Part shown: piece by piece, positions 51,446-58,482 of the stretch
Layout: the number at the start of each line of letters is the position of its first letter
Numbering within the stretch: position 1 is the stretch's first letter
NCBI GenBank assembly: GCA_902541515.1
Contig: CACBRD010000003.1
Coordinates: 1 to 58,482, forward strand
DNA from: an uncultured Pelagibacteraceae bacterium
Lineage (GTDB): Bacteria; Pseudomonadota; Alphaproteobacteria; Pelagibacterales; Pelagibacteraceae
DNA: 58,482 nt
Direction: 5' to 3'
The notes under the pieces: generated by a model
The model's database searches: none
Told to the model about the DNA's origin: nothing
Seen by the model: the letters and a program-made list of their open reading frames with translations, nothing else
Position numbers and translations under genes: made by a program

Positions 51446-51544
51446 ATGTTAAAATGGTTAGAAAAAATATCTCTTCAAATGTCAGTAATATATTTTTTTG
51501 TCTCTATTTTTGTAATTATATTAATCTTAACTTTTGTATTATAA
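51446..51544 (+). CDS. Tiny single-pass membrane peptide, 32 residues
   Basis: ATG at 51446 preceded by AAAAAAGGAAAATT, i.e. AGGA about 6 bases upstream. The product starts MLKWLEKISLQMSV and continues as one hydrophobic helix (IYFFVSIFVIILILTFVL). It fills the space between tRNA-Arg and the thioesterase gene, which begins 6 bases after its stop, so the two would be co-translated. No family is recognised; the ribosome binding site and the coherent membrane helix argue against chance. Confidence 0.5.
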   Translation: MLKWLEKISLQMSVIYFFVSIFVIILILTFVL

Positions 51545-51550
51545 AAAATT

Positions 51551-51961
51551 ATGTCTAATCAATTTGAACAAATCAGTCTCAAACCAGGTTTTATGAAACA
51601 TAATGGAGGCCTTTTATTTAGGAATATCTCTGAAAATGAATACGAATTTAAATCAACGATTGATAATAATCATTTAAATGCTGCAGGAATTACTCATGGA
51701 GGTTATTTGTCTGCACTGATAGATGCCGGTGCCGGCACAGCAGCACACCGATCAGCTGATAATGCACCCTGCGTTACAATTTCTTTAGATATAAAGTTTA
51801 TTGGGTCATCAAAAGTTAATGATGAAATATACGGGAAAGTTAAAATATTAAAGAAAACAAAAACTCTTGTATTTTTATTTTGTGAGTTAAATTGTAATGG
51901 TAGGATAATTACGTCAGCATCAGGAATTTGGAAAATTTTAAAAATCAAAACAACTGACTAA
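51551..51961 (+). CDS. Hotdog-fold thioesterase (PaaI type)
   Basis: A 136-residue acyl-CoA thioesterase-like protein. The segment NHLNAAGITHGGYLSALIDAGAGTAAH contains the N-x-x-G-x-x-HGG pattern of the PaaI/YbgC hotdog families, and TISLDIKFIGSSK is the following beta strand. Probable homotetramer. Substrate cannot be read. Same strand as tRNA-Arg and the 32-residue peptide. Confidence 0.88.
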   Translation: MSNQFEQISLKPGFMKHNGGLLFRNISENEYEFKSTIDNNHLNAAGITHGGYLSALIDAGAGTAAHRSADNAPCVTISLDIKFIGSSKVNDEIYGKVKILKKTKTLVFLFCELNCNGRIITSASGIWKILKIKTTD

Positions 51962-52129
51962 GCACTCAGCACATAATCTTTATAATTAATTTAATTATGT
52001 TAAGTTAAATTATTATTTAAAAAAAATGAGAACTTTTTATCCTTCGATTCGGTCATGTTTTAGTCTATTTTTGTTCTTTAACAATAACTACATCTGGTAG
52101 ATAAAAATTAAGATATACCAAAGATAGAA
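51962..52129. other. Intergenic region with AT-rich inverted repeat
   Basis: 168 bases between the thioesterase and helicase genes. It contains ATAATTAA-T-TTAATTAT (51982-51998), a perfect inverted repeat with one central base, but in DNA this AT-rich such repeats arise easily. Probably holds the helicase promoter. No ORF or RNA gene seen. Confidence 0.3.
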
Positions 52130-54607
52130 ATGATAAAAAATAAAATTACAGCTGTCCTTGGCCCAACAAATACAGGTAAAACTCATCTTGCTATTGAGAC
52201 TATGCTGTCGTTTGACACTGGGATGATAGGTTTTCCTTTGAGATTGTTAGCTAGAGAAGTTTACGACAAGGTAATTAAAAAGGTAAGTTTGGATAAAGTT
52301 GCATTAATTACTGGTGAAGAAAAAATAATTCCTACAAATGCAAAGTATTATCTGTGTACTGTTGAATCTATGCCTATTGATAAAGAATTAGATTTTGTAG
52401 GCGTGGATGAAATTCAAATGTGCGCAGACCATGAGCGAGGTCATATTTTTACAGACAGATTATTGAACTTAAGAGGAATAAAATTAACAATGTTAATGGG
52501 ATCAAATACTATAAGACCAATTATTTCTAATCTTGATGATGACGTCGAATTTATAAATCGAACTAGACTTTCAAAACTTTCTTATGTTGGTCATAAAAAA
52601 ATTTCAAGAATTCAAAGAAAAACTGCAATTATAGCATTTTCTGCAGAGGAAGTTTACGCCATCGCTGAACTTATAAGAAGACAAAAAGGAGGAGCTTCTA
52701 TTGTTATGGGATCTCTAAGCCCAAAGACAAGGAATGCACAAGTAGAGCTGTATCAATCCGGAGATGTTGATTTTCTAGTAGCAACTGATGCTATTGGTAT
52801 GGGAATTAATATGGATCTTGATCATGTTTTTTTTTCCAATTTAAAAAAATTTGATGGAAAAAAATTAAGAAAGCTAAATTTAGCAGAAATTGGCCAAATA
52901 GCTGGTAGAGCAGGAAGATATTTGAACAATGGAAATTTTGGTATAACAGGAGAATGCAAAGAAATAAATGCTGATGAAGTAGATTTATTGGAAAATCATA
53001 AATTTGAGGAAATCCAATCTTTATTTTGGAGAAATTCAAATTTAAACTTTGAGAGTCCTTTTAAATTATTAAAGTCTTTAGAGGAGAAGCCTAGTAGAAG
53101 ATGGTTAAGAAAAATACATGAGTGCGAAGACGAAAAAGCCTTAAAATTTTTTTTAAGAGATAAAAATTTAGAAAATATTAAATTTGATAAAGATAAATTA
53201 AGTCTTTTATGGGAATGTTGCCAAATACCAGATTTTGTTAAAAAAACCTATGGCAATCACTATGAAGTGATTGAAAATGTTTTTAAATATTTAACAAGTG
53301 AAAAGGGTAAAATTACAGATGATTATATGCGACTTCAACTCGTCAAACTTGATAAATTAGATGGAAATGTAGATTCTTTATCAAATAGAATTGCAAATGT
53401 AAGAACTTGGTCATATGTTTCAAATAAAAATAATTGGATAGAAAATCAAAACTATTGGATAGAAAAAACAAAACACTTAGAGGATAAGTTATCAGATAGA
53501 TTACATGAGGAGCTTACAAAAACTTTTATTGACAAAAGGGCAAGTGTCCTAGCAAGAGGCTTAAAGCAAGATATGGAATTTGATACTAAAATTTTAGAAA
53601 ATAACGAAGTAATGATTGATGATCAATTTATTGGAAAGATAAATGGACTTAAATTAGAACTAGATTTAAAAAAGGGTGCTTTAGAAACAGATATCAAATC
53701 TCTCAAAAAAGCAGCAAGACAGACAGTTGGTCCAGAACTTCAAAAAAGAATAGATACAATAATCGAGACAGGTTTAATAGAACTAAACGAGGATTTTAAA
53801 ATTTATTGGAGAAAGTCTCCAATAGCAAAATTGCAACCAGGTAGAGATTATTTAAATCCAAATATTGTTCTTATAGTTGATGATATTCTGGAAACAGATC
53901 AATTAAAAAAATTAAATAATTATTTAGTTAAATGGCTAAAAAATAAAATACAAAATGTTTTGAGCAGTTTAATTGATTTGAGAAATCTTAAGGAAAAAAA
54001 TTCATCAATTAAAGCTCTTGCATATCAATTGTATGAGAACAATGGAGTCCTTCAAAGAAATCAAGTTACAGATTATCTAAAAATATTAGGACAAAATGAG
54101 AGGAAATTTTTGAGAGATCAAGGAGTAAAATTTGGAAGATATCATGTATTTTTACACAAATTAATCAAACCAGAGGCTGTGTCCTTAAGAACTTTACTTT
54201 GGAAAAATTATCATCAAAAATATTTTAATTTAAAACCTCCTGTGTTTGGTTTAAATTTTTTAGAAAACGACAAAATTAAAAACAGAAATTTTATGTTACT
54301 TTGTGGATTTGAGAAATTTGACAATTTTTACATAAGGATTGATATTTTAGAGAGATTATTTGTTCAAATTATTAATTCAAACACAGAAAAGAATGAAATT
54401 AAGTTAATTCCTGAAATGTTGAATTTACTTGGATGTAATAAGGACAACTTTAAAAAGCTTTTAAAAATTATGGGTTATAAAGTTTTTGAAAAAAATAATG
54501 ATATATTTTTTAAATATAATCCAAGAAAAAGCTCAAAAAAAGTAAGTAAAAAATTCATTAAAGAAAGTCCTTTTAAAGTGTTAAAAAATTTAAATTTAAA
54601 CCAGTAA
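52130..54607 (+). CDS. SUV3-like DExH helicase
   Basis: An 825-residue superfamily 2 helicase of the alphaproteobacterial/mitochondrial SUV3 type. Motif I is GPTNTGKTHLA, motif II VDEIQMCAD (a DEIQ box), motif V-like DFLVATDAIGMGINMDLDHV and motif VI QIAGRAGRY. The C-terminal half includes the SUV3-like region ESPFKLLKSLEEKPSRRWL and a lysine-rich end. In mitochondria SUV3 works with a ribonuclease in RNA turnover; the bacterial role is not settled. Heads the run helicase-TerB-fdxA-carD. Confidence 0.93.
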   Translation: MIKNKITAVLGPTNTGKTHLAIETMLSFDTGMIGFPLRLLAREVYDKVIKKVSLDKVALITGEEKIIPTNAKYYLCTVESMPIDKELDFVGVDEIQMCADHERGHIFTDRLLNLRGIKLTMLMGSNTIRPIISNLDDDVEFINRTRLSKLSYVGHKKISRIQRKTAIIAFSAEEVYAIAELIRRQKGGASIVMGSLSPKTRNAQVELYQSGDVDFLVATDAIGMGINMDLDHVFFSNLKKFDGKKLRKLNLAEIGQIAGRAGRYLNNGNFGITGECKEINADEVDLLENHKFEEIQSLFWRNSNLNFESPFKLLKSLEEKPSRRWLRKIHECEDEKALKFFLRDKNLENIKFDKDKLSLLWECCQIPDFVKKTYGNHYEVIENVFKYLTSEKGKITDDYMRLQLVKLDKLDGNVDSLSNRIANVRTWSYVSNKNNWIENQNYWIEKTKHLEDKLSDRLHEELTKTFIDKRASVLARGLKQDMEFDTKILENNEVMIDDQFIGKINGLKLELDLKKGALETDIKSLKKAARQTVGPELQKRIDTIIETGLIELNEDFKIYWRKSPIAKLQPGRDYLNPNIVLIVDDILETDQLKKLNNYLVKWLKNKIQNVLSSLIDLRNLKEKNSSIKALAYQLYENNGVLQRNQVTDYLKILGQNERKFLRDQGVKFGRYHVFLHKLIKPEAVSLRTLLWKNYHQKYFNLKPPVFGLNFLENDKIKNRNFMLLCGFEKFDNFYIRIDILERLFVQIINSNTEKNEIKLIPEMLNLLGCNKDNFKKLLKIMGYKVFEKNNDIFFKYNPRKSSKKVSKKFIKESPFKVLKNLNLNQ

Positions 54608-54610
54608 GTA

Positions 54611-55024
54611 ATGTTTTTTAAAGAAAAAAAAGGAGATACTAAAACTAGTGATTTAGCAAGAGTTGCGGCATTATTGATTCATGCTGCAAAAATTGATGAG
54701 AACTTCTCAAAAGAAGAAGAGGTTATAATAAGTAAGGCACTTTTGAAAATAGGTGCAGACCAAGATAATTTAGAAAATATTTTAAAAGAAGGTAAAGAAA
54801 TCGAGGAAAACTCTAACCAAATTTTGGATTTTACAAGGGAAGTTAAAAATATGGATGATAAAAAAAAAATTGAAATTATAGAAACCCTTTGGAGAATAAT
54901 TTACTCAAATAAAGAAGCAGATATGTTTGAAACTAATTTGATGAGACGACTTGCAGGCTTATTGTATATTGACAATAAGATCATGGGAGATATCAAAGAA
55001 AAAATTAAAAAAGAAAATCAATAA
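54611..55024 (+). CDS. TerB-like protein
   Basis: A 137-residue all-helical soluble protein resembling the TerB/DjlA-N domain: [21 protein letters not shown] at the start, where DxxFSxEE is the metal-binding type acidic motif, and a second similar element [26 protein letters not shown]. Function of the family is poorly defined. It begins 3 bases after the helicase and its stop overlaps the ferredoxin start by one base. In many alphaproteobacteria a small S4-domain RNA-binding protein stands here instead. Confidence 0.8.
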   Translation: MFFKEKKGDTKTSDLARVAALLIHAAKIDENFSKEEEVIISKALLKIGADQDNLENILKEGKEIEENSNQILDFTREVKNMDDKKKIEIIETLWRIIYSNKEADMFETNLMRRLAGLLYIDNKIMGDIKEKIKKENQ

Positions 55025-55350
55025 TGACATATATAGTTAATGACAAATGCATAAAATGTAAGTTAATGGATTGTGTTGAAGTTTGCCCTGTAGATTGTTT
55101 CTATGAGGGAAAAAATATGCTTGTAATTAAACCTGATGAGTGTATAGATTGTGGCGTTTGTGAGCCTGAATGTCCTGTTGATGCAATAAAAGCTGATACA
55201 GAGCCGGGGTCTGATAAATGGCTAGAGATCAATAAACAATATTCCGAAATCTGGCCAAATATAACAGTTAAGAAAGATCCTCCATCGGATCACGAAAAAT
55301 ATAAAGATGAGCAAAATAAGTTTGAAAAGTATTTTAAAGAAAACCTTTAA
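55024..55350 (+). CDS. fdxA: Ferredoxin, 7Fe (3Fe-4S/4Fe-4S) type
   Basis: A 108-residue FdxA-type ferredoxin. The first cluster motif is [18 protein letters not shown], the second [16 protein letters not shown]; the long C-terminal tail ([18 protein letters not shown]...) is characteristic of this family. The arrangement of a cysteine missing from one classical position fits a [3Fe-4S] plus [4Fe-4S] protein. The helicase-fdxA-carD order is conserved in alphaproteobacteria. Overlaps carD by 44 bases. Confidence 0.95.
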   Translation: MTYIVNDKCIKCKLMDCVEVCPVDCFYEGKNMLVIKPDECIDCGVCEPECPVDAIKADTEPGSDKWLEINKQYSEIWPNITVKKDPPSDHEKYKDEQNKFEKYFKENL

Positions 55351-56179
55351 AAAAAGTAAAGCTACTAAATCAAAAAAAAAGGCAAAAACCAAAAAGATTG
55401 TTAAATTAAAAAAAGTAAAAAAGAAGATAAATAAATTACCAAAAAAATTAATTAAGACTAAAAAAATACCTTTAAAAAAATCTATAAAATCTGAAGTCAA
55501 AACTGCAGAACAGAAAAGTGATGGTTTAAGAATTACAAAAAATAATGAGGCTAAACCAGAAATTAAAAAAGTAAAAAAACAAGAAACAGAAAAAAGAGAA
55601 TATAAAATCAAAGATTACGTCGTATACCCAAAACATGGTGTTGGGCAAATTACTGAATTCAAAAAAATAAATATTGGAGGAATAGACGTTGAAACTTACG
55701 TTATAAAATTTGAAAAAGATAAAGCAAATGGAATGGTGCCTGTTAATAAACAATTACACTTAAGACCATTAGCTACTATCAATCAGGTAAATAAATGCAT
55801 CTCAATATTAAAAAGTAAGCCTAAAATAAAAAGATCTATGTGGAGTAGGAGAGCACAGGAATATGAAGCAAAGATTTCATCAGGTAAGATTTATGAGTTA
55901 GCTGAAGTAGTAAGAGACCTTAATAAGGGGGATGATTTGATGGTTGACCAATCTTATAGTGAAAGGCAATTGTTTGAAAAAGCATATGAAAGAATCCTTT
56001 CAGAATTTCAAATAATTCTAAATCTGTCATTAGAGGATACTCAAAAAAAATTAGATAAAGCTTTAAAAAGAAACTTAAATACTCAACCTAAACCAGAGGC
56101 AGCACCAATAAAGCAAGCTTCATCAGATTTACCTGAAGAAGAAACTGTTTCAGAAAATGAAGAAGATATAGAGGAATAA
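55307..56179 (+). CDS. carD: CarD-family RNA polymerase-binding regulator with lysine-rich tail
   Basis: 290 residues: a CarD_CdnL/TRCF interaction domain from about residue 98 ([20 protein letters not shown]) through the C-terminal helical DNA-minor-groove domain ([28 protein letters not shown], then [14 protein letters not shown]). CarD binds the RNA polymerase beta subunit and stabilises open complexes. The first 75 residues are an unstructured tail of Lys/Ile/Thr repeats, longer and more basic than the compact family. The ATG at 55307 lies 44 bases inside fdxA; the next in-frame ATG is far downstream, so a non-ATG start between is the only alternative. Acidic C-terminus ends NEEDIEE. Confidence 0.93.
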   Translation: MSKISLKSILKKTFKKSKATKSKKKAKTKKIVKLKKVKKKINKLPKKLIKTKKIPLKKSIKSEVKTAEQKSDGLRITKNNEAKPEIKKVKKQETEKREYKIKDYVVYPKHGVGQITEFKKINIGGIDVETYVIKFEKDKANGMVPVNKQLHLRPLATINQVNKCISILKSKPKIKRSMWSRRAQEYEAKISSGKIYELAEVVRDLNKGDDLMVDQSYSERQLFEKAYERILSEFQIILNLSLEDTQKKLDKALKRNLNTQPKPEAAPIKQASSDLPEEETVSENEEDIEE

Positions 56180-56181
56180 AA

Positions 56182-56224
56182 AAAAACGCCTCTCACACGT
56201 AAATCGTTATGAGAAGCGTTTTTA
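56182..56224. terminator. Bidirectional rho-independent terminator
   Basis: Inverted repeat AACGCCTCTCA...TGAGAAGCGTT with a loop of about 12 bases between carD and the basic-peptide gene. It is flanked by an A run on the left and a T run on the right, so it ends in a T tract on both strands. On the plus strand it ends the helicase-TerB-fdxA-carD unit; on the minus strand it ends the 25-residue peptide transcript. Confidence 0.85.
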
Positions 56225-56242
56225 ATAAAGAATACTAAGTAA

Positions 56243-56320
56243 TTATCTTCTTCTTCTTTTTTTAGCTTTTTTCTTAGCTTTTTTCTTAGCCTTCTTTGCT
56301 TTTTTTCTTCTCTTAGGCAT
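56243..56320 (-). CDS. Ultrabasic 25-residue peptide (Lys/Arg/Ala)
   Basis: ATG at 56320-56318, too short for most annotation. Begins MPKRRKKAKKAKKK and continues with KKKA repeats to a run of four arginines before the stop; of 25 residues only Met, Pro and a few Ala are not basic. GGGAG lies 6 bases upstream of the ATG, one of the strongest ribosome binding sites in the window. Its transcript would end at the bidirectional terminator. It resembles the tail of a histone H1-like protein and could bind DNA or RNA; function is not known. Confidence 0.65.
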   Translation of the reverse strand: MPKRRKKAKKAKKKAKKKAKKRRRR

Positions 56321-56522
56321 CTTTAGCTCCCTTTTTTAAGTTAAACGAATCAATTGATTCGCTATTAATCTATTTTTATTTTTTTATGTGCCTTATGTCA
56401 AATCTTAAATTTTAAAGAAAATTTTAAAAATAAAATTAAAATAAAAATTTTTTTTTAAAAAAAATTTAAATTGTAAAAAAGTTAGTGTTTATGCGCTTAA
56501 TAATCAAATATTTTGTAAAAAA
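56321..56522. other. AT-rich intergenic region with 16-base perfect palindrome
   Basis: About 200 bases upstream of the basic peptide gene and downstream of the acyl-CoA synthetase gene. It contains the perfect palindrome CGAATCAATTGATTCG at 56346-56361, 26 bases before the peptide ATG, and long A/T runs from 56400 to 56480. The region should carry the promoter of the peptide gene. No ORF or RNA gene was recognised. Confidence 0.5.
56346..56361. promoter_or_regulatory. Perfect 16-base palindrome, candidate operator
   Basis: CGAATCAATTGATTCG reads the same on both strands. It is located in the probable 5' leader of the ultrabasic peptide gene, where it could be an operator for a dimeric regulator or a leader hairpin. 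The symmetric sequence is too long to be likely by chance at a given site, even at this base composition, but no known regulator binding site is recognised. Confidence 0.4.
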
Positions 56523-58220
56523 TTAATAAAGTTTTTCTAAATCTTCTTTATATTTTTCTAAAATTTTTTTTCTTTTTAGTTTTAAAGTTGGTGTTAACAT
56601 TCCATTTTCAATTGTAAATTCTTCATTAATTAATTTTATCTTTTTTACTCTTTCAACAAGAGATAAGTTTTTATTTAGATCATCTATATATAATTCAATT
56701 TCTTTTTTATTTTTTTCACTGTCACTTACAATTAAAGCAACTAAATAAGTTTTTTTGTCTCCATAAATAAAACTTTGTTTAATTTTGTCGTCAAGACACA
56801 ATAAATTTTCAATTTTCGAGGGTGAAATGTTATCACCACCAGAATTTACAATAATTTCTTTTTTTCTGTCAGTAATTTTCAAATTTCCCTCTTTTGTAAT
56901 TTCACCTATATCTCCTGTGTGTAGCCAACCATTTTTAAGTATATCTTCTGTTTCTTTTTTCATGTTCCAGTAACCAAGCATTACATTTTCGCCTTTGACC
57001 AGAATTTCACCATCCTGTGCAATCTTCACCTCATTAGTTTTAAAAGGAGGTCCAACTGTATCAATCTTGATTTTTTCAGGTATATTGCAACTTACTACTG
57101 GGGATGCTTCTGTTAGGCCATAACCTTGTAAAGTTGGCAATCCGATAGAATTCAAAAATTCACCAATTTTTTGATCTAACGCGCCCCCTCCAGAAACAAA
57201 AGCCTTTAAATTTCCTCCAAACTGATTTTTGATTTTTTGTCTTACTAATTTTTCACATAAATAATTTAGTATTTTTTCTCTGAAGCTCATATTCTCATTA
57301 TTTAGTTTTTTTATTCCAAGCAAAATCGTCGAGGATATTAATTTTTTCTTGAGACCTGTTTGTTTTGAAAAATTAACCGAAATCTTGCTATACAAATTTT
57401 GATAAAATCTTGGCACAGCGGTCATTATAGTTGGTTTAGCAACTGACATATTAGATAATAATTTTTCTAAACTTTCAGCATAATAAATTTTTGCTCCTAA
57501 TGTGATTTGTACAAATTGAACAGCATGTTCATATGAATGAGATAAAGGAAGCCAAGTCAAAAAAACAGGTTCACTATCTTTAACTAGCGAATTCAAAATT
57601 TCTTGCGCACCCTCACAATTAGATAAAATACCCCCATGACTCAGCATTACACCTTTAGGGTTACCAGTTGTTCCTGATGTGTAAATGATACAAGCTATAT
57701 CTTTTCTTTCAATATTTTGGTTAAAGTTGTAATGATCTAAAGTTTTGTCTTTAGAAAATCTTTTAAAAATATTTTCTATACTATCAATTTGTTTATCTAT
57801 ATTTTCTATTGATAAAACTTTTATATTATCTGAAATGAATTTATCTATTTTTTTTAATTGAGTATTATTTGAGACAATACAAATTTTTGGATTACAATCA
57901 TTAATGATATATTCATAATCTTTTTCAGAGTAAGTTGTAAATAAAGGAACTGTTACCCCACCAGCGTTCATTATGGCTATATCAGAAATAAGCCATTCAG
58001 GTCGATTTTCAGATAATAAAATGCACCTATCTCCTTTAGATAAATTTTTTCTTAAATATTCAGATAAGATTTGAATATTTCTTTCAACTTGTTTCCAAGT
58101 AAGAAAATCTTTCTTATTATCCTTTACACACTTTAAAAATGGTTTATTAGAAGTAGAGTTTAACTCCTTATACTTAGTGAAAAAAAGTTCTACTAAACTG
58201 TTAATTTTACTTAATTCCAT
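56523..58220 (-). CDS. Long-chain acyl-CoA synthetase (AMP-forming)
   Basis: A 565-residue ANL-superfamily ligase of the long-chain acyl-CoA synthetase (FAA/FadD15-like) type. Core A3 is IIYTSGTTGNPKGVMLSHGG, A5 GYGLTEASPVVSC, A7 LHTGDIGEI and A8 DRKKEIIVNSGGDNISPSKIE. It activates fatty acids to acyl-CoA through an acyl-adenylate. No membrane segment visible. It follows tRNA-Leu on the same strand by 4 bases, so the tRNA may be part of its leader transcript. Confidence 0.92.
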   Translation of the reverse strand: MELSKINSLVELFFTKYKELNSTSNKPFLKCVKDNKKDFLTWKQVERNIQILSEYLRKNLSKGDRCILLSENRPEWLISDIAIMNAGGVTVPLFTTYSEKDYEYIINDCNPKICIVSNNTQLKKIDKFISDNIKVLSIENIDKQIDSIENIFKRFSKDKTLDHYNFNQNIERKDIACIIYTSGTTGNPKGVMLSHGGILSNCEGAQEILNSLVKDSEPVFLTWLPLSHSYEHAVQFVQITLGAKIYYAESLEKLLSNMSVAKPTIMTAVPRFYQNLYSKISVNFSKQTGLKKKLISSTILLGIKKLNNENMSFREKILNYLCEKLVRQKIKNQFGGNLKAFVSGGGALDQKIGEFLNSIGLPTLQGYGLTEASPVVSCNIPEKIKIDTVGPPFKTNEVKIAQDGEILVKGENVMLGYWNMKKETEDILKNGWLHTGDIGEITKEGNLKITDRKKEIIVNSGGDNISPSKIENLLCLDDKIKQSFIYGDKKTYLVALIVSDSEKNKKEIELYIDDLNKNLSLVERVKKIKLINEEFTIENGMLTPTLKLKRKKILEKYKEDLEKLY

Positions 58221-58224
58221 AATT

Positions 58225-58309
58225 TGGTGGGCGAAGAGAGAATCGAACTCTCACTTCTTGCGAAACACGATTTTGAGTCGTGCGCGTCTACCAGTTCCGC
58301 CATTCGCCC
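58225..58309 (-). tRNA. tRNA-Leu (anticodon CAA)
   Basis: An 85-base class II tRNA. Acceptor GGGCGAA pairs with TTCGCCC, discriminator A, encoded CCA. The anticodon loop CTCAAAA gives CAA, decoding TTG leucine codons. Long variable arm and T arm GAGAG-TTCGATT-CTCTC present. Lies 4 bases upstream of the acyl-CoA synthetase ATG on the same strand. Confidence 0.95.
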
Positions 58310-58367
58310 TAGTTATTTAATAATTTATTAAATAGTATAAGAACTAAAATTATATTAAAACCAAAAA

Positions 58368-58482
58368 ATGTTTAAAAGTCTTTACAAAAAATGTTTAGAT
58401 TTAGCAGCTCACAAAAGTTCTAAATATTATTTGGCAATAGTCTCTTTTGTTGAAAGTTCATTTTTTCCTATTCCGCCAGATG
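58368..58482 (+). CDS. DedA/YqaA-family membrane protein, N-terminal part (truncated by window edge)
   Basis: The frame starts MFKSLYKKCLDLAAHKSSKY and runs to the window edge with AIVSFVESSFFPIPPD. The ESSFFPIPPD segment is the hallmark of the YqaA branch of the DedA/SNARE-associated membrane proteins. Only 38 residues are visible. Divergent from tRNA-Leu across about 58 bases. Confidence 0.85.
   Translation, partial: MFKSLYKKCLDLAAHKSSKYYLAIVSFVESSFFPIPPD

Noticed and set aside
51982..51998. Inverted repeat ATAATTAA-T-TTAATTAT as an operator
   Set aside because: It consists only of A and T in an AT-rich gap, so chance is a sufficient explanation.

Overview
The window reads as a stretch of a streamlined marine alphaproteobacterial genome, most likely SAR11/Pelagibacterales. 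The basis is strong AT-richness, almost no non-coding DNA, many gene junctions of the TAATG/ATGA type, and alphaproteobacterial gene orders (murA-DUF2948-hisD, bolA-dnaJ-cobS-cobT, def-fmt-truA, SUV3-type helicase-fdxA-carD). No gap between genes exceeds about 200 bases. There is no rRNA operon, CRISPR array, phage or transposase. Four tRNA genes, all with encoded CCA, are present: Thr(GGT), Ser(GGA), Arg(ACG) and Leu(CAA).

Layout. 1-3.0 kb (minus): dcd-murA-DUF2948-hisD (hisD cut by the window edge). 3.1-4.2 kb: a lysine-rich 66-residue protein, tRNA-Thr and a TVP38-type membrane protein. 4.3-11.7 kb (plus): rpmH-rnpA-yidD-yidC, then argB, a HAD nucleotidase, dapD, dapE, a histone-deacetylase-like hydrolase and a SET-domain methyltransferase. 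11.7-15.8 kb (minus): truA, fmt, def and an unrecognised exported 593-residue protein preceded by an overlapping 59-residue membrane protein. 15.9-21 kb: aroK-aroB, bolA (minus), then a J-domain protein, cobS and cobT. 21-24.4 kb (minus): gyrB and a RegB/PrrB-type redox sensor kinase. 24.5-27.5 kb: tRNA-Ser followed by a small accessory cassette (Gfo/Idh/MocA oxidoreductase, GT17 glycosyltransferase, FAD oxidoreductase). 27.4-37 kb (minus): a translation operon GT4-thrS-infC-rpmI-rplT-pheS-pheT-lepA. 37-43.7 kb: alpha/beta hydrolase and gltB-gltD. 43.9-50 kb: uppP, a DMT permease, and a gamma/beta-type pyruvate dehydrogenase pair aceE-aceF. 50-52 kb: thiolase, tRNA-Arg, a tiny membrane peptide and a hotdog thioesterase. 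52.1-56.3 kb: helicase, TerB-like protein, ferredoxin, CarD, a bidirectional terminator and a 25-residue ultrabasic peptide. 56.5-58.5 kb: acyl-CoA synthetase, tRNA-Leu and the start of a DedA/YqaA protein.

Most genes are housekeeping: peptidoglycan, lysine, arginine, histidine, shikimate and glutamate synthesis, translation, DNA topology and envelope assembly. The points most worth a second look are: (1) pyruvate dehydrogenase E1 carrying its own N-terminal lipoyl domain, nearly the same as the lipoyl domain of the adjacent E2; (2) that E2 gene being interrupted by an in-frame TAA directly beside a 12-base A/T run; (3) a deacetylase/SET-methyltransferase pair placed in a lysine-biosynthesis cluster, in a window that also encodes several histone-tail-like lysine-rich proteins; (4) a 25-residue Lys/Arg/Ala peptide with a strong ribosome binding site, its own terminator and an upstream palindrome; (5) the unrecognised 59/593-residue envelope pair. 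All family assignments are from reading motifs, without database searches.
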